A stretch of DNA of 64,000 nt, from NCBI RefSeq assembly GCF_963662255.1, contig NC_085060.1:13611925-13675924 (forward strand), in the 5' to 3' direction. The position numbers were made by a program, and so were the translations under genes. Position 1 is the stretch's first letter. Each line of letters opens with the position of its first letter. The notes beneath the pieces are model-generated. The model ran no database searches. It was not told where the DNA came from and saw only the letters and a program-made list of their open reading frames with translations. The stretch comes from Cinclus cinclus (lineage: Eukaryota; Chordata; Aves; Passeriformes; Cinclidae). Shown here one piece after another: positions 12,601 to 24,600 of the stretch.

Positions 12601-15600
12601 GTCAGATGGGGGAAAAACAGTGTGAGGTTTTGGCAGGCCAGTCTGATCACGTTAATTCTTTCTCTTCTTAATGAAGAGCCCCTGAGCCCTGTCCGGCGCG
12701 TCCGCAGGACTTTGAGCACCCGCCCGCCCCTGGGAGCGAGCGCGCCCAGGCGCGGGGGGGCATCGGGACTGGGGTGGCTCAGTTTTGGGAGGGTGCGAGT
12801 GGAACACGTGCCTCAGCATCACCTTCACCTCGGCCCCTGGTGATGCCCGACCCCGGGGGAGCGGGCTGAGCAGGATCCCAGGTGACGCGTCCCGGGGATG
12901 CTGCGGGACCGGCGGGAGCGTCCACCGGGGCGAGCGGCTTTTCTCGGCGGGGAACGGGCGGAAGAGCAGCGGGCGTTCCCCAGCCGCGGCCCCGGTCCCC
13001 TGTCGGCATCCCGGCGGGGGAGGAGCCGCCGCTCTCTCCCGTCCCGCTGGAGCAGCGATGGATCTCCGGGACGGGGTCGGGGTCGCGGCTCCGCGCTGGG
13101 GCTCCGGGCGCTCCTTGGGGCTGCGGCTCCGCCGCGCCGCGGCCGCGGCTCCGTGCGGGAGGGGACGGCGCGGGCGGGCAGGTGAGTGCGGGGCCCGGGC
13201 TGCGGGGCGAGCCCGGTGAGGGGGCTGCGAGCAGCCCGAGAGCGGGGATGTCGCGTTTGCTGCGCGGCGAGGGACGCGGGCTGGCGCGGGGTGGGCTCCG
13301 TGCGTGTCAGTGAGGTGGATGCAAAGGGCAGGGGATGCGGCTGAGAGGCTCGGGCTCTGCTTTCCTTCCAAACTCGAGCGATTTTGGTGGTGTTCTGGGC
13401 CGTGCCCGGCTGTCTGTCGTGTCTGAGTGATGCCGGTCCCAAAGCCGAGGTGAGGACTGTTCTGAGCCGTCTGGTAAAGCAGATCACCCGCCCGAGGGTC
13501 GGTCAGGTGAAAGAGCTTCCACTTTTCATCAAAGAAAGAGCATTATTTTGTATTTGATAATGTTTTAATGATGTTTCTATCAGTCATCTTGTCAAGGCTG
13601 TGAAAAGGCTTAAGAAGTTTTTGTTCGTTTGGAACTCCAGTGCTAAAACTGGTTTGATGTGGCTTGTGAAGATGCCTGTGATAACAGGGTGTGGGTAATG
13701 ATCTTGAAAACCGTTTATTTTGAGTTGTGTGAAGGAGGAACTGCTGCTGCCTCATTTCTCCATAGGCTGTGATGCTTAGTGAACAATTCCACCTCACACC
13801 TGGAGACTCATTCTTTCTGCTGATAAGTGATCCCTTCAGGAATGGCCCAAAACACACTGGGTGGACATGGGCTATGCCTCAGGGATGAGAAGATAAGCTT
13901 AATTTGTTGTAGGTGAAGGAGAAGTGGAGTTCTCTAAAGAGCTCCCACTGCTGGACCCTGTGCCAGTGATGTTGTCTGGCTCAGTGCTGGCACATGGGGC
14001 AAGTTGTAGCCAAAGGCTGTTGGCCCCATGGATGAGGGGACAAAGTCCCTGCGGGGGACAGGAGATTGTTTTGAGATCATCCACATAAGAGCAGGGAGCA
14101 CACAGATCCTCTCCGGGGTCTCCTGGAGGGTCTGTGCTTGCTCCCAGGAGCCAGCCCTGCCAGGAAGATTTTCACGAGATTGCTCAGCATCTTGTCTCTT
14201 TTCACATGTGCTGGTAACCTCCTGCGTGCTTCCAAGGATGGAGCAGAATGGAAAACCATGTTCTTAGACTTGCAAAGCACCGCCCTTATCTTTGGGACCA
14301 CAGACTGGTTGGCTTGCCCTGCAGCACTGAGTCCCTCCTGCTCCTGCCTGCTGCAGCCAGGTCCACGTATGGGCTGGGGACCGGGGTCCTCACGCTCCCT
14401 TTGGTGGAACTGTCTGGAGGCAGGACCAGCAGCAGTAATCCCCGCACCCCCGATGTGGTGAGAGGGGCTCTGGTTCGGGTGGGTGAAGCAGGAACAGTTA
14501 GATAATGGAGCTGGTTGCTCATCGCTTGCCAGCATTTTGCCTTCCAGGAGCTGGGGGCTTTCTGCTCTCCTTCAGCAGTGGCCACATAATCCGGATTCCT
14601 CAGATGAATTCCTGCTGTTTCTCCTAGATCTGTGGCTGCTGTTTTAATTGCCCGGAGCTCCGAGCCAGACACAGGACCCTTGTTGCACAAACCCAGCTCC
14701 CATGAATGATGCTGTTGTGTGTGTCTCTGAGCTTCTCTTTTCCTCCCTCTCGCCCTCCTCCTTTGGAAGCCAGGGAATTCGGCACTGGTGAGATCCTGCC
14801 TGCTGTGTTCGTGCAGCTGGCAGCATGGCTCCAGCTGCCATTTCGGGTGTGTTAGTCAACCTCTTCCCTCTGATCTTCCTCTCATGAAGGACACTGAAGC
14901 CATCCTCCTCTTGGCTGGAGCTGGTTTGCTCACTTTCCGTTGGTGTGAGGCTCAGTGCTGAAACCTCCCTGTGGTCCTGGAAGCTCGAGGTGGATGGGGC
15001 AAAGGTGGTTTCTGGGCTCTCTGTGCTGCAGATTCACTGTTTTCAGGGGTGTTGGGGATGCCCTGTGGGTTTTGCTGGGTACCCTGTGGTTGAAAGAGCT
15101 GCAGTGGCAGCGGTGGATGCACCTGGGTGATGCTTTTAGGGCTGGGGATTGGGAAAAGCCAGCAAGTGTTCTGCACTATGATGGCTGGACAGAAATAAAT
15201 GGGGCATCCCGAGGTGGACAAGGGCACCAGTACAGGCTGGGCCAGCTCTGCCAGGACGTGCCACCCTTCATGTGAAAATAACACAAGTTTCTCCTGTTTT
15301 CCATCCACAGCAGTGGAAAAATAGGAGCCATGGATAATGCATCAGCAGAGCAGGAGTCCCTTGGCAGCTGGGTGTGACCCACATGCCCCAGACCCCATCG
15401 CCTGTGGGTGCCTTTCTGGGCTCTGGTTATATTTATATACCTCAAAGAAAAAGTGTAACTTCCACCCCCCCAGTTTATTTGTGTTGTTGGAGAAGAGCAG
15501 CAGTGAAAAGTCCATGGAGTGCTGGCGCAGGATGTGTCCGCGGGGGTGCGTGGCTTCCCCTTCTGCGGGGGGTTCCCAGCTGGAGCAAAGGTGTTTTTTC

Positions 15601-18600
15601 CCGTGGATTCGGAGTAGTTTTTGTCCCTTTCGGCCGTTTCTTTGCTGTGGCTCTTCCGGGAGGTTTCATGTGCCGGGGTCAGCAGAGGGAGCCGTGTCCT
15701 GCGGGGCAGTGTCCCCTTGGGAGCCCCGGGCCCCGCGCTGCCCCCGCCGCCGCCTCTTTCCAGCTCAGCGTCTCCGCGAGATTTCCTGCTCTGTGCCTCC
15801 ACACCCTCCCCTGTTCCTGCTTCACGCAAGGAACGAGCGGAAAAAAGCCTGAAACCTTTCAGCCCGGCGCTTTTCCAGTGGCCGTCACCGTGCTGGGACC
15901 AGTCGGGTGAAACAACCATCCCGGCTGTCCCCCGGGGTTCCGGCTGGGGACTTGATCAGCACGCCCAGGATCTGCACCCATCGTGTTTCCAGAGGCTTTT
16001 CTCACCCTCTGTCCCTTTTTCTCCCCTCCCCATCAGCCTGGACTCTGGTGGGGTTGAACTTGTGGGGGTCAAGGCTCGGCTGGGTCCTGACACCCGGATC
16101 CCCCTGACCCCTCCTCTGCCCGCGGGTGCTCAGAGCCCTTCACTCCTCGTTTAAATGACCTTCCCGAGATCCCTCCCGATCACCAGCTTCTCCCTTCGCT
16201 GGGGCTGACCCCGGGGGCAGCGGCTGCCTGCTGTCACCCCCCTGCCCGCCCCTTGGATCCAGCTGGCTCTCACGCACGAAGCTGCGGGAAGACCTTGTAG
16301 CCAACAAGAGCCGCACTGAGCAGCCTGTGCTGGAGTCTGTTCCCTCCGTGGTGAGAGACAGGGCAGGGGGGGCTGCAGCAGGGCAGAGGCAGGAGGGAGG
16401 TTGGTGGGAAGAGAGTCAGGAGCTTGGGAAGGAAGGAAGGAGATGTGCCTCTCAAACTATGAAAACAATGGGGAAAAATCCTGTTTTTTAACTTGATTCT
16501 CCCATGTTGGGAGCTTGGGCATCCCTCCAAGCAGTGATTTCCAGAGGAAACCTCTTTTCTGGCATTCCTGAAAGTTACCTGGTCTCTCTTCTGCTTTTCT
16601 GGTCATCCCACCCCAGATCGCTGCCTGCCTCATCCTCTGCCTCCTCCGCCTCTCCCTCCGTGTTTGGGCTGGTACTTCCTGACCTCGAGCCCTTTCACCT
16701 CTCAGTGCTCACAAAAAATTCTCCCCCTTCAAGTCCAATATAAGCACTGTTTTTCCCTCTTGCAAATCACCTGTGGCTGTGCCCCTCTGATGTGACAGGA
16801 ATGTGTGGTCCAGAGCCAGGCTGGGAGGTGTGTGTGCCATGAAGAAGGTCCCTCTCACCCTGTGCTGTTGGAATAGTAACTACAGAGCAGTGCAAGGGGA
16901 TTTTTGGGGACGCGAGTCCATGCGAGCAGCCCCACTGCTCCTCGCAATGTCTTGCTGTGGCTTCCACCCCAGCTGTTCCATCTGCTGGGTCTGACAGACA
17001 GGGAGAGCTGGAGACAGCCAGGTGTGTCCAGACATTGTCCTGGGGTGCCTCTTTGTGAAGGGAACAGTCTGAGGGATCCCTCTGGGTGCTCAGCCCTGCA
17101 GGGAGGTGGCAGCTGTTGGTGTCTCCATCCCACAGTCCCACAGACCAGGCCAGGCCCTGCAGTTGCTCCTGCCGGTCTGGGAGTGGAGGGAGTGGGATGG
17201 CTGAGCTGGAAAGGCACGGGGACCTGGGCCAGTGCAGGACATGGACAAGGTTTGGGGTTCCAGTGGGTTTCACATGTGGCACAGAATCCCAGAATGGTTT
17301 GGGTGGGAAGGGACCTTAAAGTTCATCTCGTTCCAAGTTCTGCCATGGAAGGGCACCTTCCACTATCCCAGCTTGCTCCAAGCCCCATCCAGCCTCGCCT
17401 TGGACACTTCCAGGGATGGGGCAGCCACAGCTTCTCTGGGCAACCTGTGCCAGAGCTTCACCACCCTTCCAGGGAAGAATTTCACCCCAATATCCCACCT
17501 AACCCTTCTCTTTTTCAGTGAGAAGCCATTCCCCCTTGTTCTGTCCCTCCATCCCTTGTCCCAAACTCTCTTGGAGGATCTCTACATCTCCCTGGAGCCT
17601 TCTCTTCTCCAGGTGAACACCCCCAGCTCTCACAGCCTGGCTTCATGGCAGAGGGGTTCCAGCCCTTGGAGCATCTCCATGTCCCTCTTCTGTCGCGGAA
17701 CCGGGACCCGGGAGCCCCCGCACCCCCAGCCCAGGGTCGGGGGCGGTGCAGGGGGCGGCGGGCGGATCCCGGGGTGGGCGGTACTGAGGATGGAGAGGCG
17801 GACGCCGGGATGGGAGGAGGATCCCGGGCGGTCCCCGCGGCACAGCCCCGCACCTGCAGCGGCCGGGCTTACACCGACAACAGCCGGAGCTTCGGCTGGC
17901 ACTGCTCGAGCCCGCCCGCTGCCCGCGGCGGCCCGGGCACCGGGGATCCCGCTCTGTGCCCTCCATCCTCCTCCAGACCCCTCTCTCCTCCCCACACCCC
18001 GACAGGTGCCCCGAGAGCGCGGCTGGACGGGGCACAGCCTGAAGGTAAATCGGGAACCTGCGGCTGGGTGCGGGGAGTGAGTGCAGAGGAGGAGGTGGGT
18101 TTTGGGAGAAAGCACCCAGCAATCTGCTGTCTTTGCTCCTTGGCTCGGGCTGGGCTGTACTCCCAATGTTGCACACGCATGGCAGAAGCCCTTCCTGAAA
18201 TCCCTTGCAGCTCTGTGTGAGATGGAGTAAGTAGACAGGAGGTGATGGACAGATGCAGTGGACTCAAGTTGTGCTAGGGAAGATTTAGTTGGATATTAGG
18301 AACAGTTTCTTCCCTGAAAGGACTGTCCAGCCCTGGCACAGGCTGCCCAAGGTAGTGGTGCACTCACTGTCCCTGGAGGGATTTAACAGCTGTGTAGCTG
18401 CGGCACTTGGCAGTGCTGGGGGAGCAGCTGGGCTCGGTGGTCACGGTGGGCTTTTCTAACCTGAATGAATTCTGTGATTCACCTGTGGCTCCAGAGAACG
18501 CTGCTCAGCCCCGCTGCCTCCAGCAGCACCAGAATGCCCCCGGGGGGACGTGTGCGCTCTGGAGCCGGTGTCGGGATGGACGCGGTGCCTGGATGAGGTG

Positions 18601-21600
18601 GATGTTGCTGCAGTTGGGGAGGGTGAGAAGCTTGGAGCTGGTACGGAGCTCCTGACAGCCTGGTGCAGTAACTGGAGTCCCCTCTGTCACCGGCGGGCAG
18701 AGTCACGGCAGTGTGTGGGGTGAGAATGCGCCGCTGCCTTTGGAGCGGCCGGGTTCGGGTTTGGCACGTTCAGCTCTCGGCTCGGCCGCGCTGACCCGCA
18801 CGCTGCTGGCAGGCTTCAGGAGGGATGTGGAGTTTGGGCCACCTGGCTTTTCCCAGGGATCCTCCTCACCTCCTCTACCTGGGATTTGTGCAAATAATCC
18901 GGTGCCTGGGAAAATACAGATTTGCCATCTGATTCAGAGAGTCAGTGAGTCCTTGGAGAAACTGTGCTGATGTCAGGAGACTCCAGATCAGGCCCTCTCA
19001 CTGCAGGCCTGACTTTCAGTGCCACCAGCACATGTTTGCAGCGGCTTGGCTCCTTTGGAGCCCTTTGTGATTGGCAGGGATGGAAGGGTTTGCTGTGCGT
19101 GTGTCATTTGTCACATTGTGACCCGGCCGTGCTCTGGAGAAGCGTGCTGCCAAGGTGAGAGGCTGCTTCCTCAGGGGCTCTTTGATCGTGCCGAGCTCAA
19201 ACACCAGCTCTTTGTGCCTTTGGATTTGTGGTTTGTGTTCTGAAATTCTCCGTGTGCCGAGGGCAGCAGGGCCTCTTCTACTTAAAGACCTTTGTACAGT
19301 CCCTGGGTGTTGGAGTGCATATCGTGAATTTTTGGCAGAAATCCACGCTCTTTTCCACTTGCCTACGTGAACTGTTATCAATGGCTGTCCCTTTTTCTGT
19401 TTGCATTCTCACCGAAGCCCAGCTGGGGAGGTGGCTGTGCAGTCGCCCCTTGCTGCTCTCAGCACGCGTGTGTCAACAGGACCAGGGGCCATGGATCAGC
19501 TCGCATCCCATCAGCCTCCCTCCATTCTTGAAGGGGAAAAACCAGCTCCCACCCTTATCCTGGAAGCTTGTCAGTATTTTCCGTGTGTGGCAAAACATGA
19601 AGTCCCAGTACAGAGCAGGTATCAAAGCTCCTTCTGAGGAGCAGCTTACGTTCATGCCATGTGCTTGCACTTCCTCCAAGAAATCCTTTTCTGATAAAAG
19701 GCTGACTGCATAAATCCAGCCGTGCTTCCGTTGAGCATTCCTTGTCTGCATCGCCTCCAGTGCCCAAACTCCAGTGTGTGTTCACAGGACAGGCTGCCAG
19801 CGGTTCCCTTTCGTAAGAGAACAAAATGTGGTTGTGCCCAAGGGCACGTCAGTACTTCCCTTTGGTTTTGTACTAATTTCAAAAAGATTTGAAGGTTCTC
19901 AAAGTCAATTGAAGTGAGTGGGGGAACGAAAGGTCGCCCTTTCCCTGAGGGCATGCTGAGGTTGCTGCGTGACTTTGGGCAGAAGGACCAAGCTGGGAAG
20001 TTGGCTGGCACTGAAGGGTGCAGGCGGTGCCAGCAGAGAGAAAAACGAAGTCTCCTTCCTTCAAGTGATCACCCCATGAAAACTTTGAGACGGTTTGCTT
20101 GTTGCAGGGGTTTGGGATTTGCCTTTGCCCTCAGTGTGGCTTTGGAAGGACTTTTGCATTTGGTGTCTGTGGGAGTTTAATCCCCAAATTCAGGCATTGT
20201 GCTGGCAGCGGGGCTGCAGGGAAGGGAATGCCTTTGGAGTGGTCGCCGTGGCCCTGATGCATGGGGAGCTGGGGGTCCTGTGGTGTGGTGGGACTCCTGC
20301 CTTGTGCCAGGACTCATCTCCCCGCCCAGAAGAGCATCCACTAACATGGGGAGATCTCCTTTCCTCCCCCCAGCCCCACAGCAGAGATGTTGCTCTGTCC
20401 CTTCTGCCCATTGGATTTAGTGACAAGTATTACCAGAACCCAAGGATGAAAGCTGAGCTTTTTTTGTGCATATAAACAGCTTTAGAAATGGCACGGGGGC
20501 TGTAAAAGCTGGGATGGCATTGCTCTGCCAGTCTTCCCATCCCACGCTGTGTCCATGCTTGTCCTCCTGCAGCAGCAATGGTACTCCAAGGCAAGAAGAG
20601 CCACGGGGAGTAACAGCTCCCCAAACCATGTCGCAAGTGAGCCGAGCATGGGAATGTATCCCTGGAACTTGGGTTTCTTATTTCTCAGCTTCCCTTCTTG
20701 TTCCAGCCCTGCTGGGACGTGAGACAGAGGTGTCTGGGGGGATTTAGCACTGCAGGAAAGCTGCACTGGAAAGCAGCCGGAGCCTCCAGGGGCTGGTGGC
20801 CAGGGCAGAGGGGAGCCTGTAAACCTTTGAGCAGAGCTCTGGAGGGGACCGGCAGCAGCAGCACATTCCAGCGAGGCCGGGGGTCTCTGCAGGGTTAATG
20901 ATTGAGCTGCTGTAGCTCTTCGGTTCCTGCCATTTGGAGAGGCACCTCGGGAACATGTGAACCTTTCCAGGCTTTGGGGCTGGGCGTGGGGATTTAAAGA
21001 GACAGGGTCTGTCCCTACATTTCCAGTAAGAGAACACTTTCCTGGTGCCAGAAGGTTTTTGGGTTTTTGTTATCTGTTTGCTTTCTGATTCATTGGGTGT
21101 GTTACCTTCGTGTTCTGCATAAGGATCGTTGTCAGTGCGGAGCTGTGCTGGCCTATTCCATGCTCACTCTGCCCTATTCCATACTCATCACCCTCTGCCC
21201 AGTGATGCAGGTGTGACCCTAATCCCATGGGATGTGGCTCCTAGCGGGTCCCCACGCGTCTTCTGCCTCCGGGTGCTGCGACACCCATGGCTGGCCGTGT
21301 CCCCAACCTGGTGCTGTCCCCTGCAGCTGCTGGGTTAATCATTGACTGGTCCCCGTGCCACGTGGGCGGTGGCCCGGCTGTTTGCTGAGCCCTTATCACC
21401 ACAGGGCACTTGTCACCCCGTGCCAGTCAAGGCAGAGCAAACGTTAACGGCCGGTGCTGGGAACAGCTTCAGCAGCTATGGGGACCTCGCCTGGGGCTCA
21501 GCCAGTTCTTATCCCGTTGCTCTGGAGGCACGTGGAACCTCAGCAGGGCTGCAGTGCCAAAGCCTGGGGGTCTGCTGGGGAGAAAAGGCTTCTGGGGTGG

Positions 21601-24600
21601 GCAGGATAACTCCCGGGATACCTGGCGTGGTCCTGGGGTGAACGTCTGAATTTCCATGGGTGCTGCAGCCAAGGCTGGGTCCCGTTGCTTAAGTGAGAGC
21701 AGGAGCTGGTGGCTTCTCCCAGGGCATCCTGGTGCTGAAACCAAGGGATCCTGTGGGCCCCAGTCTGGGTAAGCTGTGGGATTTCCTGTACCTGCAGGTA
21801 CAGGTGGAGAAGACCAGGAAGCCGGCATTTAAAGGGGAAAGGAAGAAAAAAGGAAAAGGAGTGAAGAGGATGAGGCTTTGCTGCCAGTGCTGAAGGCTGG
21901 GGCAGTGGGGCAGGCTGGGGGCAGGGTGGTTCTGAGGCTGCATGTGGTGGCTTGCTCTGCATGTGGGGTTTGAGAGGGTTGGCTGGCTGCTCCCTCTGCT
22001 GCTCCTGCCGAAACTGGAACTGAACCTGGGCTGGGGCAGGCAGAGGTGTCACGAGGCTGCAGGATGGTGCCCACAGTGGTGACGCAGAGTGCACTTGACC
22101 TCATTTCATCAGTGTCATTGGGCAAGAGAAGGCTGTCTGGGCAGCTGGGACTGGTGTTCCAGCTCTGTTTTTCCAGGCAGAGGGTTGCCCCATGGCCTCT
22201 GGACACCTTCCTGAGTAAATCCCAGGATGACTGTTGCACGGTGAGAGCCACTGGCATGAGCTTCCTGGACACAGACACACTGGGGGCCACACGTGGACTG
22301 TGGCTATGTGATTTCTCCTGGTATGAAGTCCTGGGAGCTGTGGTGCTGCTTTCTTGGGAGCAGCAAGGATGTAGGAAACAGTGGTTCTCCCCCAGACATA
22401 CACAAAGTGCAAAATAAGGGACGAGGCAGAAATTGCCTCCCTTCTCCAGGCAGGCAATCTCCTGCTGAACCCTGAGCCCTGGCTGCTGCTCTGGACAGAC
22501 ATTTGCTTCCCAGCCAAGTGGCAGCTGACCCCATGCTTCCCTTTCCCACGGCTGGCCTCACACCTCCACACAGCTCTTCCAGCACCGCTGCTGTGCCGAG
22601 AAATTCCAAACCACAGCAAGCACTGGAGGCGTTCTGCAGCAGCAGCTGAATTGGATCAAACCATGTAGTGCTCTGAGGCCGAAAGCCCCCAGTGCCTGGT
22701 TATTAAGGGGGCGTCCGGGGGGGTGTTGGGGGGCTGGTGACACTGGGAGTGCTTTGGCTGTTCCCTTGGCCTTGCTCCTGCTTTGGTGTTCTCTGCTGTA
22801 CAGTGACAATGGAATCACCCTCTCTGTGGCTGTGACCTGTGAGTGCATGGGAACACTGCCAGATCCTGGCACTGAGCTTATTTATTGTTTTATTTATTGT
22901 GCTGTCCCGTGGTAGAAGGCTCGGGGAGAGTGAGCTCTCTCCTCTCCACACGGGGCTGTTGGCTTTGCTGTGTCCTTGACTGACTGTTTGAAGCAGCTGC
23001 TTCTCCACGTCCTGGATTTCCTGTATTTCTTCTCTTTTTGCTTTCTTGTGCCTTGTGTCAGGACATTGGTGTGAAGGCAGCATTTGTGCCTCCTAAGCCT
23101 CCACGTGTGTCCCTGCTGGGCTGGAGCAGCTGTGGTGCTGGGCTGGCACAGGGCTGGGGGGGGGCTGCATCATCAGGGTACCCCATCCCTGCCCTCCAAG
23201 GAAGCTCAGGAGCCACATTTCCATCTGCCAGAGATCCCAGCACACCCCATGAGGAACCCATGGAGCGGGGGGAGATTGACACACACCACTCAGGGCCCTT
23301 GGAGAAAGGGTCTGGATGTGGAGGGGAGCACAAGTGCAGCCCCCTGCCCCCCCGGCTGCAATGCAGGACCTCCAGCAATGCCAACAGCTGTGCAAGTTCT
23401 GCCCAATGGCTCTGGGATTGAAGCCAGTGCTTTTGTGAAATCAAGAGTGGGTCCCCAGCTGTGAGCCCCTTTCCAGGGTCCCATGCTTTCCTTTCCCCGT
23501 GCTTTCCCTGCCAGACAGAAAGTTGATGTTTGGCTTCTGGATTTTGTGGGATTTTTTTTCAGGATCTGGCAATGCCACAGATTGCCTCTGGCAAGAGACT
23601 CCTCTCACATCACCAGTCTAGAGTCCAGACACCTTGAGATTCCCTGAGGCACACAGGCACTGCACTTGCAGCAGGGACTGAAGGGGTTAAAGCTGCTTTG
23701 CAATGTGATTTTTTTTTAAAAAAAGCCATTTCCTTCATGTCCAGAGACAGTTTATTTTCTGGGCATTCTTCGGGACGCAGGGAGGTGCCTTTTCTTTAAG
23801 GCATTTCCTGTAAGCAAGTTTATATTTGGCCTGGGGAGGGTGGGGAGAGGAGGTGGGTGCTGGGGAGGGTCCATGGCTAAGCTGGGTGACCTCAGCTTTT
23901 GGCTCCTTGTCCCGAATTGTGGAGGTGGCAGCTGCGGGAGGCACTGGCTGTCACAGCAGGTCAAGGAGTGGGGTCCTGCGGGGTCCCATGTGTGCCCTGG
24001 CAGTGCTGTGGTGATGCTGAACTGGCATCCATGGGGTGTTGAGGGTGCTTTCAGGCCATCCCTTCTGTTATCTTTAAGGTGATGGAGATAAGAGCTGCTG
24101 AACCCCGTATCCTGTGCTTGGTGTGGATGTCTTTCCTCCCCCTAGGATGGCTTTGATTGCCATTGAAAAGTCAAATTTTCAATTTCTGGTCAAATGCACC
24201 AGATCATCAGCATTCATTGTGTCCCTGGGGTCGGTAGTGCAGATTTAACTCTTTCCCCAAGGATATTTGATCAGACCTTGATCCTGGGGCAGGGGCTGCA
24301 GCCAGACCCCGATGGCACAGGCTGGGCTCCCCCAGGCAGCATGAGGGCTCAAGCTGCTCCCTGATGTTCCCCGTGCCAAATCTCTTCTCCCCCATTTTGT
24401 TTTCTTTTTATTACCGTGATTTCCTAACATCGGAAGAGGCGAGTTATGAAACTGGAGTTATCCAAACACGTCTTGTTTGAAGATAGCGTTTCATCCAGCA
24501 GATGCAGCTTCCTGCCCTGTAAATGGTTCCCATTGTTTTGCCTTGGCTCCTGGCCCCAGCAACGCTGGGGTGTCGCTGCGCTCTGGCAGCTGGAGGAGTG

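Noticed and set aside
12652..13371. 239-codon minus-strand Arg/Pro-rich frame
   Set aside because: A CpG-island artefact; frames are open on both strands here.
17280..17700. Plus-strand frame across the CR1 fragment, considered as a gene
   Set aside because: The sequence is a reversed CR1 3' end, which is noncoding.
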